A DNA stretch of 64,000 nt from JAMXLO01 sp036265005 (GCA_036265005.1 DATAPW010000153.1:28380-92379); one strand, 5' to 3'. Shown: positions 43,279 to 52,557, numbered from the stretch's first letter. The notes: a model not told the origin generated them from the letters alone. Translations and numbers: made by a program.

Positions 43279-44658
43279 TCAGATCGCGGCTTCGACGAAG
43301 ATTCGCTGGGCATTACCCTGCCATGCCTGATGAAATCGCGCCAGCCAATGTTCCGCCTGTATCGGCTCTCCGGCAACAATTGCCTCCAAAGGTGCCAGAT
43401 AGACCGATTCATCCCGTCCCGCGGCGTCGCGTCGTGCCCGGGCACGCAGGCCGTCGGCGGCAATGCCAACGATTTCGCGCGCCAGGTCGCGCAGGCTGCC
43501 ACCCCGCCAGTCCGCAGCCAGCCCCTCGCGCGGCACCGCGGCCCGCAATGCCACCGCATCCGCATGGCTGGCGCCGCGCAACACGGCCTCGGCCGCGGTG
43601 AGTGCCGCATCGTCGTAGAGCAGGCCGACCCAGAAGGCCGACTGCGCCACCATCATGTCGGCACGTCCGGCATCGGCGCCGCGCATCTCCAGGAATCGCT
43701 TGACGCGGACGTCAGTGAAAACCGTCGTGACGTGGTCAGCGAAATCACCCACAGTGGCGACGGTTCCGGTCGCATTGTGCAGCCGCCCGCTCATGAAGTC
43801 GCGGAATGAACTGCCGGCGACGTCGATGTATTCACCGTTTCGATAGATGAAATACATCGGCACGTGGTCGACCAGCCATTGTGCATAGCGCTCGAAGCCG
43901 AAGCCTGGCTCGAACATCACCGCGGGAATTCCGGACCGGTCGTTGTCGGTGTCGGTCCAGACCTGGGCGCGATACGACAGGAAGCCGTTGGGCCGGCCTT
44001 CGGTGAACGGTGAGTTGGCGAACATTGCCGTGGCCAGCGGTTGCAGCAGCAACGACACCCGAAGCTTGCGCACCATGTCCTGTTCCGACGCATAGTCGAG
44101 ATTGACCTGCACCGTACAGGTGCGCGTCATCATGTCGAGGCCGAGTTTGCCGACCTTTGGCATGTATCGCCGCATGATCGCATAGCGGCTCTTCGGCATC
44201 CACGGCATCTGATCGCGCGTGGCAGTCGGATGGAAGCCCAGTGGCGCGAAGCCGATCTCCAGCGCACTGCTGACGCTGCGCACCTGCTCGTAATGCGCCT
44301 GCAGCTCCGCGTTGGTGTCGTGCAGTGTCACCAGCGGCGCGCCCGACAGCTCGAGCTGTCCGGCAGGTTCCAGCGAGATCGCCGCGTCGCCCTGCTTCAG
44401 GCCGATGGTCTGGCCGTGGTCGACGATGGGCGTGCCGCCGAACTGGCCAAGCCCGGCCAGCAGATCGCGAATCGAGCCGGGCTGGCCGTCCGCCGGTTGG
44501 TAGGGCGGCGTGGCGAAATCGGCATAGCGGAAGCCGAATTTCTCATGCTCGGTCCCGATGCGGAATTGCTCCGCCGGCTTGCATCCGGCAGCGAGGTGAT
44601 CGGCCAGTTGCTGCAACGAAGTGATCGGGGTCGCATCGGCGTCTCCGGGATTGGACAT
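43279..44658 (-). CDS. gshA: Glutamate-cysteine ligase, plant/alphaproteobacterial type
   Basis: A 459-residue GCS2-type ligase forming gamma-glutamylcysteine. Motifs: FRIGTEHEKFGF, ISLEPAGQLELSGAPL, GFHPTATRDQMPWMPKSRYAIMRRYMP, MMTRTCTVQVNLDY, FANSPFTEGRPNGFLSYRA, FEPGFGFERYAQWLVDHVPM. All are characteristic of the plant-type enzyme rather than the E. coli one. Its partner gshB is at 10.5 kb. It is monocistronic or co-transcribed with rsmE (36-base gap). Confidence 0.95.
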   Translation of the reverse strand: MSNPGDADATPITSLQQLADHLAAGCKPAEQFRIGTEHEKFGFRYADFATPPYQPADGQPGSIRDLLAGLGQFGGTPIVDHGQTIGLKQGDAAISLEPAGQLELSGAPLVTLHDTNAELQAHYEQVRSVSSALEIGFAPLGFHPTATRDQMPWMPKSRYAIMRRYMPKVGKLGLDMMTRTCTVQVNLDYASEQDMVRKLRVSLLLQPLATAMFANSPFTEGRPNGFLSYRAQVWTDTDNDRSGIPAVMFEPGFGFERYAQWLVDHVPMYFIYRNGEYIDVAGSSFRDFMSGRLHNATGTVATVGDFADHVTTVFTDVRVKRFLEMRGADAGRADMMVAQSAFWVGLLYDDAALTAAEAVLRGASHADAVALRAAVPREGLAADWRGGSLRDLAREIVGIAADGLRARARRDAAGRDESVYLAPLEAIVAGEPIQAEHWLARFHQAWQGNAQRIFVEAAI

Positions 44659-44694
44659 GTCGCTCCCAGGCGTATCGGGTTCAGTTCGATGGTA

Positions 44695-45402
44695 CTAGCG
44701 GCAAACCACCGCCTGCAACAATGCCAGCCCGGCGATACAGGCGGTCTCGGCCCGGAGGATGCGCGGACCAAGCGTTACAGCGGTTACAAAGGGACGCGCC
44801 CGCATGACGTCAAGCTCCACTGGCGTGAAGCCGCCTTCCGGACCGACCAGCAGGGCCAGCGGACCACGTCCCGCTGAAATACCCGGGGCGTCGATGCGTT
44901 CCGCGGCGACCAGCAAACGACGATCGGGCGGCCAGTCGGCCAGCACCGCGGCGAGCGGCTGCGGCGGCTGCACATGCGGGACGGTCAGGCGTTCGGACTG
45001 TTCGGCGGCCTCGGTCGCGATGCTGGCCAGCCGTTCCTGGTTCACCCGATGCGTGTTGCTCCGCTCGGTGGTCACCGGAAGCAGGCGGGCGACGCCAAGT
45101 TCGGTCGCCTTTTGCACGACCAGGTCGGTGGCATCGCGCTTCAGCAGCGCGAACACCAGCCAGAGGTCGGGTTCCGGCGCCGGTGCGCGAAGCTGCCGTT
45201 CCACGCGCAGGGTGGCGCGGTCGCGGCGGACCGCTTCGATGCGCGCGACGAACTCGCCGTCGCGTCCATTGAACAGGTTGACGGTGTCGCCTGCGCCACG
45301 GCGCATGACGGTGCCGAGGTAGTGGGCCTGCTGTGCCGAAGCGGCGATGGCCGCGCCGGGCGACAGGGGAGCGTCGACATGAAGGCGGATTGACCCGGGC
45401 AT
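44695..45402 (-). CDS. rsmE: 16S rRNA m3U1498 methyltransferase RsmE
   Basis: A 235-residue SPOUT methyltransferase. The N-terminal PUA-like domain (QQAHYLGTVMRRGAGDTVNLFNG) is followed by the SPOUT knot with LLVGPEGGFTPVELDVMRA and LGPRILRAETACIAGLALLQAV, near-diagnostic for RsmE. The ATG at 45402 fits homologues. It is divergent from ubiA with only 22 bases between start codons. Confidence 0.95.
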   Translation of the reverse strand: MPGSIRLHVDAPLSPGAAIAASAQQAHYLGTVMRRGAGDTVNLFNGRDGEFVARIEAVRRDRATLRVERQLRAPAPEPDLWLVFALLKRDATDLVVQKATELGVARLLPVTTERSNTHRVNQERLASIATEAAEQSERLTVPHVQPPQPLAAVLADWPPDRRLLVAAERIDAPGISAGRGPLALLVGPEGGFTPVELDVMRARPFVTAVTLGPRILRAETACIAGLALLQAVVCR

Positions 45403-45424
45403 GGCGGTGGGCAGAGTAGCAGCC

Positions 45425-46324
45425 ATGCAGGCGCACACCGATATCGTCGCGACGGGCTGGGTCGCGCGGCTGCCGAAGCCCTGGCTGCCTTATTTGCTGC
45501 TGGCGCGCGTGGACCGTCCGATCGGCACATGGCTGCTGTTCCTGCCGGGACTGTGGGGCATCCTGCTGGCTGGTGCGCCAGCCCTCGAATCGATCCGCCT
45601 GGTCGCGCTGTTCGCCATCGGCAGCCTGGTGATGCGGGCGGCCGGCTGCGTGGTCAACGACCTATGGGACCGCGATATCGACCGCATGGTGGCGCGCACC
45701 GCCGGGCGCCCCCTGGCCTCCGGTGCGCTGCGGCCACGCCAGGCGCTGACCTTCCTGGCGGTGCTGCTGCTGGTCGGGCTGGTCATCCTGCTGCAACTCA
45801 ACCGGCTGGCGCAGGCGCTGGGGGTGGCGTCGCTGCTCCTGGTGGCGCTGTATCCGCTGGCCAAGCGGGTGACCTGGTGGCCGCAGTTGATGATGGGCTT
45901 CACCTTCGGCTTCGGCGCGCCGCTGGGCTACGCCGCGGGAACCGGACACCTCGGCGCCGCCTGGGCAGTGCTTTATGGCGCGGCGATCCTCTGGGATCTG
46001 GGATTCGACACGATCTATGCACACCAGGATCGCGAGGACGATGCACTGGTCGGGGTGAAATCGACCGCGCGGCTGTTCGGCGAACGCACCGCGCCTTTCC
46101 TCGCCGCCTGCTACGCCGGCAGCGTGCTGTTGCTGGCGCTCGCCGGCTGGCTGGCCGGGCTGAACGGCTGGTTCTTTGCCGCAACATTGCTGCCGGCGGT
46201 CCTGCTGGCACGCCAGGTCGTGTTGCTGGACATCCACGATCCGGCGCTGTGCCTGCGCCTGTTCCGCGCCAACCGCGAGGCCGGGCTGGCGGTGGCCGCG
46301 GCGATCCTGGTCGGCTGGATGTGA
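45425..46324 (+). CDS. ubiA: 4-hydroxybenzoate polyprenyltransferase UbiA
   Basis: A 299-residue integral membrane prenyltransferase of ubiquinone synthesis: first Asp-rich motif VVNDLWDRDIDRMVARTAGRPL, second motif FDTIYAHQDREDDALVGVKSTA, and about eight helices. The start at 45425 is preferred because homologues begin close to this Met; an ATG eight codons upstream exists. The stop overlaps the following methyltransferase gene (GTGA). Confidence 0.95.
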   Translation: MQAHTDIVATGWVARLPKPWLPYLLLARVDRPIGTWLLFLPGLWGILLAGAPALESIRLVALFAIGSLVMRAAGCVVNDLWDRDIDRMVARTAGRPLASGALRPRQALTFLAVLLLVGLVILLQLNRLAQALGVASLLLVALYPLAKRVTWWPQLMMGFTFGFGAPLGYAAGTGHLGAAWAVLYGAAILWDLGFDTIYAHQDREDDALVGVKSTARLFGERTAPFLAACYAGSVLLLALAGWLAGLNGWFFAATLLPAVLLARQVVLLDIHDPALCLRLFRANREAGLAVAAAILVGWM

Positions 46325-46974
46325 CCGATGCCGACGCGTTCGTCCGGGCGCACACGATGCCCGGCCGCGCCGCGCTGGTGCCCGAAATCGCCCTCCACCT
46401 AGCCAGCGAGATCACGCCGATCTGGCAGGCAACCGAAGACTGGCTCGCCGCGCATAACGTCGACCCGCCGTTCTGGGCGTTTGCCTGGCCGGGCGGCCAG
46501 GCGCTGGCGCGTCACGTACTGGACCATCCGGCCGGCGTCGCCGGCCGCCGCGTGCTCGACTTCGCTGCCGGTGGCGGGATTGCCGCCATCGCCTGTGCGC
46601 TGGCTGGCGCCGCATCGGTGGAAGCCGCCGAGATCGACCGTCTGGCGCGCATCGCGATCGGGCTGAACGCCGCGGCCAACGGCGTGGCGGTTGGCGTGTT
46701 GCCGGTGGATGTGGTCGGCGCCGAGTGCCGCTGGGACATTATCCTATGTGGCGACGTCTGCTACGAGGCGCCAATGACCGCACTTATCCTGCCATGGCTC
46801 GGCCGGATGGCGCGGCACTGCGAGGTGTGGCTGGCCGATCCCGGCCGCGCCTACCTGCCGCGCGATGGCCTGGCGGCATTTGCCAGCTATCGCGTACCGA
46901 CCAGCCTCGAACTGGAAGACTGCACTGAACGGCAGGTCGCGCTGTACCGGTTGGGCGATGCGCGAAGCGGCTGA
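46321..46974 (+). CDS. Class I methyltransferase of the ETFB-lysine type
   Basis: A 217-residue SAM-dependent methyltransferase. The N-terminal PPFWAFAWPGGQALARHVLD segment and VLDFAAGGGIAAIA (SAM motif I) match the METTL20/ETFBKMT family, bacterial members of which methylate the electron-transfer flavoprotein beta subunit. ILCGDVCYE corresponds to the post-motif region with the D-x-x-Y/F signature. The start is GTG, overlapping the ubiA stop. Substrate by family resemblance only; ribosomal L11-type methyltransferase is the main alternative. Confidence 0.82.
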   Translation: MTDADAFVRAHTMPGRAALVPEIALHLASEITPIWQATEDWLAAHNVDPPFWAFAWPGGQALARHVLDHPAGVAGRRVLDFAAGGGIAAIACALAGAASVEAAEIDRLARIAIGLNAAANGVAVGVLPVDVVGAECRWDIILCGDVCYEAPMTALILPWLGRMARHCEVWLADPGRAYLPRDGLAAFASYRVPTSLELEDCTERQVALYRLGDARSG

Positions 46975-47020
46975 CGGCGGCAGGTCATGGCTCGGACTCC
47001 ATCCGCGTACCGGCCAACCA

Positions 47021-47047
47021 TCACGGCCGGGACAGGGCCGGCCGTGA
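47021..47047. terminator. Stem-loop between convergent genes
   Basis: TCACGGCCGG and CCGGCCGTGA form a perfect 10-bp stem with a seven-base loop, located between the 3' ends of the methyltransferase (plus) and the phosphatase (minus). No T-run follows on either strand, so termination would be atypical. It may belong to the GGCCGG-type dispersed repeats seen at 59341. Confidence 0.5.
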
Positions 47048-47075
47048 CAGTCGGCGAGGCGTCACGCGGACGACA

Positions 47076-47717
47076 TCAGTATCCCGGCAGCTCGTTGACG
47101 CACACCACGCGCCAGCCGTCCTCGTGCCGTTCCAGGCGGGTCAGCGACAGGTTCTGAACCGACAGATGCAGCGCGTTGTCCGGGCCGATACGCAGGCAAT
47201 GCGCCACCGCGGCACGGATCGCGCCGCCGTGGCTGACGATCACCACGTCCTGGCCGCGATGCTCGACCGAGAGGCGCTCCAGAGCTGCACCGACACGCGC
47301 GATGACGTCATTCATCGTCTCGCCGCCCGGCGGGCGTTCGTCGCCCGACAACGGCCAGAAGGCGTGCTTGGGCAGGGTTAGCCGCTCGGGCAGTTCGGCG
47401 TGCGGCAGGCCTTGCCATTCGCCGAGGCTTTGCTCGATCAGGTCCGGCTCGACCTGCGGCTCGCTGCGCGGATAGCCGGCGGCAAAGATCGCCTCCGCGG
47501 TGCGCCGGGTGCGCGACAGCGGCGTCACCTTCCACACCGCCGGCCGTGGCAGGCGCCTGGCCAGCGCCTGGTACATCGGCGCCTGTTCGAGCAGCGTCGT
47601 CTCGCACAGCGGCACGTCCATGACGCCATACAGGATGGCGCGTGCGTTCTCGTCCACCAGCGCGTGCCGGACCAGCCAGAAACGCGTTTCACCCATCGGC
47701 TCGGTTTCCCACGTCAT
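47076..47717 (-). CDS. Histidine phosphatase family protein
   Basis: A ~213-residue phosphoglycerate-mutase-like protein: N-terminal RHG-type motif FWLVRHALVDE (RHA rather than RHG), mid Arg/Glu in SLGEWQGLPHAEL, and the second His in VIVSHGGAIRAAVAHCL. It resembles alpha-ribazole phosphatase/CobC-type small phosphatases, but no cobalamin genes are near. The start is uncertain: 47717 and 47696 both precede the first strand, and a TTG at 47768 overlaps the upstream gene. It is last in a unit with an ABC-2 exporter. Confidence 0.85.
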   Translation of the reverse strand: MTWETEPMGETRFWLVRHALVDENARAILYGVMDVPLCETTLLEQAPMYQALARRLPRPAVWKVTPLSRTRRTAEAIFAAGYPRSEPQVEPDLIEQSLGEWQGLPHAELPERLTLPKHAFWPLSGDERPPGGETMNDVIARVGAALERLSVEHRGQDVVIVSHGGAIRAAVAHCLRIGPDNALHLSVQNLSLTRLERHEDGWRVVCVNELPGY

Positions 47718-47757
47718 GGCCGGTCGCCGCTGGCCATGACGGGCCGGTGCGATCGCA

Positions 47758-48561
47758 TCATTCGCCAATGCTCATCAGTGCACCACGCAGCCGGGCCTGG
47801 CGGAACTGGCTGGCGAACAGCAGCGCGGCTCCCGCCAGCCATACCGCGTTCAGCGCGAACGCATACACCAGGTGATCCCACCGCACCTCGCCATTCAGCA
47901 GCACCGCGCGCATGCCCTCGAACACATGCGCGGACGGCAGCGCCAGTGCCAAAGGCTGCATCAGTTTCGGCAGCACCGACACCGGATAGAACACCGCCGA
48001 GAACGGCGTCAGGCCGAACAGCACCGACCATGCCAACGCCTCGGCCCCGGCGCCGTGGCGCAGGATCAGCGATACCACGCCGAGTGCCACGGCCCAGCCC
48101 ATGATCATCAGGTTGATGAAGAACAGCACGACCACCGGGCCCAGCGAGAACAGGTTGAAGGCATACAGTGCCCAGGCCACCGCGATCGCCGGCAGCACGC
48201 CTGCCAGCATGCGGATCGCCGACATCGCGATGAGCGCCGCGACCAGTTCCCACGGCCGCATCGGGCTGACGAAGACATGGCCCAGATTGCGCGACCACAT
48301 CTCCTCGAGGAAGCTGATGGCCACGCCCATCTGGCTGCGCAGCGCCACTTCCCACAGCAGCACGCCGCCGAGCAGCGTGGCGCCGGCGAGCGCGGCGGTA
48401 TTGCCCAGCCGCGTGGCGAGGAAGCTCGCAGTGAAACCCCAGATGCACATCTGCAGCACAGGCCAGTAGGCCAGCTCCAGCAGGCGCGGCCAGGACCGGC
48501 GGTACAGCGCCAGATGCCGGTACATCAGGCCCCAGATCCGGCGGGCGGCAGGATGCATCAT
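47758..48561 (-). CDS. ABC-2 type transport permease
   Basis: A 267-residue membrane protein with six hydrophobic helices of the ABC-2 exporter fold (LLELAYWPVLQMCIWGF, LLGGVLLWEVALRSQMGVAISFLEEMWSRNLGHVFVSPMRPWE, FGLTPFSAVFYPVSVLP). The LEExWSRNL-FVSP motif is typical of polysaccharide/drug-type ABC-2 permeases. Start and upstream stop overlap as ATGA, coupling it to the ATPase. Substrate unknown. Confidence 0.9.
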   Translation of the reverse strand: MMHPAARRIWGLMYRHLALYRRSWPRLLELAYWPVLQMCIWGFTASFLATRLGNTAALAGATLLGGVLLWEVALRSQMGVAISFLEEMWSRNLGHVFVSPMRPWELVAALIAMSAIRMLAGVLPAIAVAWALYAFNLFSLGPVVVLFFINLMIMGWAVALGVVSLILRHGAGAEALAWSVLFGLTPFSAVFYPVSVLPKLMQPLALALPSAHVFEGMRAVLLNGEVRWDHLVYAFALNAVWLAGAALLFASQFRQARLRGALMSIGE

Positions 48562-49307
48562 GCCGGTGCCCCGGCGCGCGCCCGGCCGCGATCGCGGGCA
48601 ATGTCCAGGAACACCTCCTCCATGTCCTCGCGGCCGTAGCGGTCCAGCAGTTCCTGTGGACTGCCGCGATCGACGATGCGGCCTTTCTTCAGCATCAGCA
48701 CGTAGGAGCACAGCCGCTCCACCTCGGCCATGTTGTGCGACGCCAGCAGGATGGTGCAGCCGCTCTCGTCGCGATAGCGCTCCAGCCAGCTGCGCACCCA
48801 GTCGCCGGTGTCGGGATCGAGGCTCGCGGTGGGTTCATCGAGCAGCAGCAGCTCCGGCCGGTTGATCAGCGCCTTGGCCAGTGCGACGCGGGTCTTCTGG
48901 CCGGCCGACAGCTTGCCGGCCGGGCGATCGAGCAGTTCGCCGAGGTCCAGTTCGGCGGCGAGTTCCGCGATGCGGCCTTCCAGTCCTGCGACGTTGTACA
49001 GATGGCCGTAGACGCGCAGGTTCTCCGCCACCGACAGGCGCTGCGGCAGCGAGACATAGGGCGAGGAGAAGTTCATCCGCGCCAGCGCGCGAAACCGGTC
49101 GCGCGCCATGTCATGGCCGAGTACGTGGATCGTGCCAGCGGTGGGGATCAGCAGGCCGAGCAGCATGGCTATCGTCGTGGTCTTGCCGGCACCGTTGCCG
49201 CCAAGCAGCCCCACGGTCGCACCGACGCGCACGGTGAAGTCGATGTCGTCGACCGCCAGCGTCTCATTGTAGCGCTTGGTCAGGTGGTGCACCCGGATGG
49301 CGTCCAT
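48558..49307 (-). CDS. ABC-2 type transporter ATP-binding protein
   Basis: A 249-residue ATPase: Walker A LLGGNGAGKTTTIAMLLGLL (GGNGAGKTT), signature LSAGQKTRVALAKAL (Gly to Ala in the second position), Walker B LLLLDEPTASLD, switch His ASHNMAE. The N-terminus IRVHHLTKRYNETLAVDDIDF is typical of exporters fused to ABC-2 permeases. The ATG at 49307 is chosen from homology; there is no clear ribosome-binding site. It is divergent from the phosphoesterase gene (97 bases). Confidence 0.92.
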   Translation of the reverse strand: MDAIRVHHLTKRYNETLAVDDIDFTVRVGATVGLLGGNGAGKTTTIAMLLGLLIPTAGTIHVLGHDMARDRFRALARMNFSSPYVSLPQRLSVAENLRVYGHLYNVAGLEGRIAELAAELDLGELLDRPAGKLSAGQKTRVALAKALINRPELLLLDEPTASLDPDTGDWVRSWLERYRDESGCTILLASHNMAEVERLCSYVLMLKKGRIVDRGSPQELLDRYGREDMEEVFLDIARDRGRARAGAPA

Positions 49308-49404
49308 GGCGGGGGCATAGGCTGCCCGCGGCGCGCCGCCAAGTGCAGCGGTGGCGCCAGATGGAATTGGAGAAAGGCGCATTGCTGCCCTAGGTTGTGC
49401 CGTC

Positions 49405-50121
49405 ATGGTCGATTTCATCCCCGCCCCGGCAAGCCTGCCGCCGGGCCAGCGCGTCTACGCCATTGGCGACGTGCATGGCTGCCTGGACCGATTAGCCGCG
49501 ATCCACGAACTGATCGCCGAGGACCTTTCGGTGCGGCCGGTTGCGGAGCCTGCGCTGATCCACCTGGGAGATTATGTCGATCGCGGCCCCGACAGCGCCG
49601 GCGTGGTGGAGCGGCTGGCCAACGGCTCGCCGGTGCCGGACGTGCCGACCATCAACCTGATGGGCAATCACGAGCACATGATGCTGGCCGCGATCGCGTC
49701 GGGGGAAGCCGACGCCACCGACCTGTGGCTGGCCAATGGCGGCGCCGATTCGCTGCAGAGCTGGGGCGTGCCGCGATCGGCGCAGCCGAAGGACTGGCCC
49801 GGCTACCTGCCGAGGCCGCATCTGTTGTTCCTGCGCGACCTGGCAGTGCGGCATCAGGTCGGCGGCTACCTGTTCGTGCACGCCGGCATCCGTCCCGGCA
49901 TCGCGCTGGAGCGCCAGATCCGCCACGACCTGATGTGGATCCGCGAGCCGTTCCTTTCGTGCAAGGAGTCGTTCGGTATCGTCGTGGTGCACGGACATAC
50001 GCCGCGGCACGACCCTGTGGTAAGGCCGAATCGCATCGGCATCGATACCGGAGCGGTAATGGGCGGAATGCTGACCTGCGCCGTGCTGGAAGAGGATCGG
50101 CTGGGCTTCATCACCGCGTAA
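49405..50121 (+). CDS. Metallophosphoesterase (serine/threonine phosphatase-like)
   Basis: A 238-residue calcineurin-like phosphoesterase with all metal motifs: GDVHGCLD, GDYVDRGPDS, GNHE, and the late HGHTP. This order is that of bacterial PrpA-type Ser/Thr phosphatases and related diadenosine tetraphosphatases. Length fits. It lies 70 bases upstream of hldE on the same strand; functional linkage is not evident. Confidence 0.9.
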   Translation: MVDFIPAPASLPPGQRVYAIGDVHGCLDRLAAIHELIAEDLSVRPVAEPALIHLGDYVDRGPDSAGVVERLANGSPVPDVPTINLMGNHEHMMLAAIASGEADATDLWLANGGADSLQSWGVPRSAQPKDWPGYLPRPHLLFLRDLAVRHQVGGYLFVHAGIRPGIALERQIRHDLMWIREPFLSCKESFGIVVVHGHTPRHDPVVRPNRIGIDTGAVMGGMLTCAVLEEDRLGFITA

Positions 50122-50191
50122 TCCGCGGGCCCGCACCGACCTTGAATGCAGACGCTTGCGTGGCAAGGAGCAGAAGGATACGGCGTTCCCC

Positions 50192-51679
50192 ATGACCGAC
50201 AGCGAAGCCGCGGCGCCCGCGCCATCCGAGCCGGAAGCCGACCTGGCAGCCGCCATACGCCGGCTGGGCCACACCAGTGCGCTGGTGGTGGGCGACGTGA
50301 TGCTGGACCGCTACGTCTATGGCCAGGTCGAGCGCATCAGCCCGGAAGCGCCGGTGCCGATCCTGACGATAGACCGCGAACTGGCGATGCCGGGCGGCGC
50401 CGGGAACGTGGTGCGCAACATGACCGCGCTGGGTGCGGCGGTGGCTTTCATCTCGGTGGTGGGCGACGACGCGGCCGGTTCGGACCTCACCGGCCTGATC
50501 GGCGGCCAGCCCAATGTCGAACCGTGGCTGCTGGTGCAGGGTGGCCGCGTCACCACGCTGAAGACCCGCTATTTGTCGGGCGGCCAGCAATTGCTGCGCG
50601 CCGACCGCGAGGAGACTTCGCCGGTGCAGCCCAGGCTGGCCGAACGTCTGGTGCGGATTGCGCGCGATTCGATGGCGGCGACCTCGGTCACCGTGCTGTC
50701 CGACTACCGCAAGGGGCTGATGACCGGCGAGGTGCCGTCCCTGCTGATCGCCGCGGCCCGCGAGGCCGGGCGTCCGGTGATCGTCGATCCGAAGGGGCCG
50801 GATTATGCCCGCTACGCCGGCGCCGACATCATCATGCCGAACCGCGTCGACCTGGCGGAGGCCACCGGCATGCGGGTGGATACCGAGGCCGCCATCGTCG
50901 CCGCCGCGACCGCGCTGCGCCAGCGGCATGGCTTCGGCGCCGTGGTGGTGACCCGCGGCAACGACGGCATGACGCTGCTGGACGATGACGGTGCGCGGCA
51001 TTTCCCGGCCGAGGCAGCCGAGGTCTACGACGTGGCGGGTGCCGGCGATACCGCGGTGGCGACCCTGGCCGCCGGCGTCGCTGCACGGCTGGAACTGGGC
51101 GTGGCGGTGCGGCTGGCGAATATCGCCGCCGGCATCGTGGTTGGGAAGATCGGCACGGCGGTGGCGCGCGAGGCCGACCTGCTGGCCGCGCTGTCGCCGG
51201 AGACCGGCTCGCTGCGCAAAATCGTCGGGCGCGATGCGGCGGTGGAGCACGTGCAGCGCTGGCACCACAAGGGCTGGCGCGTCGGCTTCACCAATGGCTG
51301 CTTCGACCTGCTGCACCCCGGCCATTTGCAATTGCTGGAGGAGGCGCGCGAGGCCTGCGACCGCCTGGTGGTCGGGCTGAACTCCGACGCCAGCGTGCGA
51401 CGGTTGAAAGGACCGGGCCGTCCGGTGCAGCCGGAAGCCGCCCGCGCCGCGGTGTTGGCGAGCCTGGCCAGCGTCGACCTGGTCACCGTGTTCGAGGAGG
51501 ACACGCCCGAGGCGCTGATCGACGCCGTGCATCCGGACCTGCTGGTGAAGGGCGCCAACTACACGCTGGACCAGGTGGTCGGCGCGGAAATGGTGCGAAG
51601 CTGGGGCGGCAAGGTCGCGCTGGTGGACATGGTGCCGGGGCATTCGACGACGGCGACGGTAGAGCGGATTCGGGGGTAG
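50192..51679 (+). CDS. hldE: Bifunctional heptose 7-phosphate kinase / heptose 1-phosphate adenylyltransferase HldE
   Basis: A 495-residue two-domain enzyme for ADP-heptose, the LPS inner-core precursor. The PfkB kinase domain (~1-335) has GDVMLDRYVYGQVERISPEAPVP, PGGAGNVVRN and the catalytic VAGAGDT (D286). The nucleotidyltransferase domain (~362-495) has FTNGCFDLLHPGHLQLLEEA (HPGH 375-378) and GLNSDASVRRLKGPGRPV. Both domains appear intact and their length is as in E. coli HldE. An AGAAGGA lies about 12 bases upstream of the ATG. Confidence 0.96.
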   Translation: MTDSEAAAPAPSEPEADLAAAIRRLGHTSALVVGDVMLDRYVYGQVERISPEAPVPILTIDRELAMPGGAGNVVRNMTALGAAVAFISVVGDDAAGSDLTGLIGGQPNVEPWLLVQGGRVTTLKTRYLSGGQQLLRADREETSPVQPRLAERLVRIARDSMAATSVTVLSDYRKGLMTGEVPSLLIAAAREAGRPVIVDPKGPDYARYAGADIIMPNRVDLAEATGMRVDTEAAIVAAATALRQRHGFGAVVVTRGNDGMTLLDDDGARHFPAEAAEVYDVAGAGDTAVATLAAGVAARLELGVAVRLANIAAGIVVGKIGTAVAREADLLAALSPETGSLRKIVGRDAAVEHVQRWHHKGWRVGFTNGCFDLLHPGHLQLLEEAREACDRLVVGLNSDASVRRLKGPGRPVQPEAARAAVLASLASVDLVTVFEEDTPEALIDAVHPDLLVKGANYTLDQVVGAEMVRSWGGKVALVDMVPGHSTTATVERIRG

Positions 51680-51685
51680 GAGCGG

Positions 51686-51793
51686 AGGCCCCCACCCCGG
51701 CCCTCGCCCGCTGCGCGGGAGAGAGGGCGGTGCACCATGTCCCGCACTTTGCGCTCCCTCTCTCGTTTGGGCGGGGGAGGGTCGGGGAGGGGC
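51686..51793. repeat. Inverted-repeat element between convergent hldE and mmcB
   Basis: The outer arms GGCCCCCACCCCGGCCC and GGGTCGGGGAGGGGCC pair imperfectly, with an inner CCCGCTGCGCGGG hairpin. The right half CTCCCTCTCTCG...GGGGGAGGGTCGGGGAGGGGCC closely matches the element near 4370-4410. It ends right at the mmcB stop codon. Confidence 0.7.
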
Positions 51794-52264
51794 CTATTCC
51801 ACCCGCAGCGCCGCGCGGATGTCGGCGACGCCGCCCGGATCCTGCAGCGTCGCCAGCCGCCCCGCCGCCAGCAGCGCGAACCGATGCAGCAGCGCGCGGC
51901 GTCGGGCGGCAGCCAGCGGATGCGCCGGCGCCTCGCGCAGCAGCTCCGCCTCCAGACCGGCAGCGACGATAACACCGGTCTCCACCGGCAGCAGGTCCTG
52001 CGGGAAGTCAGCATCGACCGCGAAGAACAACGCGTCGGCGAATTCGCGATAGTCCTGCCATTTGCAATCGGTCAGGAAGTCGCGCGGTCCCGACTTCACC
52101 TCGATGCAGGCGAAGCAGCCATCCGGACGCAGCGCCAGGATATCGGCGCGGCGTCCGTTCGGCAGCGCCACCTCGTGCAGCGGCGCCCAGCCGAGCCGAA
52201 GGCACAGTCGCGCGGCGGCCCGCCGGATGGCATAGGCGCGTTCCGGAAAGCTGGGCTGCATCAT
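51794..52264 (-). CDS. mmcB: MmcB family DNA repair-type protein
   Basis: A 156-residue protein of the MmcB/DUF1052 type. It contains a restriction-endonuclease-like core: RADILALRPDGCFACIEVKSGPRDFLTDCKWQDYREFADALFFAVDADFP, i.e. D...E-x-K of the PD-(D/E)xK fold. Caulobacter MmcB is LexA-controlled and DNA-damage induced. No LexA box is visible here. The start overlaps the stop of the upstream pterin dehydratase gene (ATGA). Confidence 0.85.
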   Translation of the reverse strand: MMQPSFPERAYAIRRAAARLCLRLGWAPLHEVALPNGRRADILALRPDGCFACIEVKSGPRDFLTDCKWQDYREFADALFFAVDADFPQDLLPVETGVIVAAGLEAELLREAPAHPLAAARRRALLHRFALLAAGRLATLQDPGGVADIRAALRVE

Positions 52265-52557
52265 GCCAGCAGCGCGTTGATCGCCTGCGCCAGCTTCACA
52301 TCGTTGTTGGTCAGGCCGCCGGCATCGTGCGTCGAAAGCTCGATGCGCACGCGGTTCCAGACATTCGACCAGTCCGGATGGTGGTTCTGGCTTTCGGCCA
52401 GCAGCGCGACGCGGTTCATGAAGCCCCACGCCTCGTTGAAATCGCGAAACTTGAAGCTGCGCACGATCGCTTCCTTGCCGTCCACCAGCGACCATCCCGG
52501 CAGGCTGCCTGGCAGCGCCGCGCGCTCTGCATCGGTCAGACGTTTCGGCATTTGCAT
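52261..52557 (-). CDS. phhB: 4a-hydroxytetrahydrobiopterin (pterin-4-alpha-carbinolamine) dehydratase
   Basis: A 98-residue PCD/DCoH family enzyme: FKFRDFNEAWGFMNRVALLAE, the active-site NHHPDWSNVWNRVRIELSTHDAGGLTNND with the catalytic His pair, and the terminal LAQAINALL. It recycles pterin cofactor for aromatic amino acid hydroxylases, or acts as a generic pterin dehydratase. No hydroxylase gene is nearby. Coupled to mmcB by overlap. Confidence 0.93.
   Translation of the reverse strand: MQMPKRLTDAERAALPGSLPGWSLVDGKEAIVRSFKFRDFNEAWGFMNRVALLAESQNHHPDWSNVWNRVRIELSTHDAGGLTNNDVKLAQAINALLA

Noticed and set aside
47076..47717. Cobalamin pathway phosphatase (cobC)
   Set aside because: Family resemblance only; no cobalamin genes nearby.
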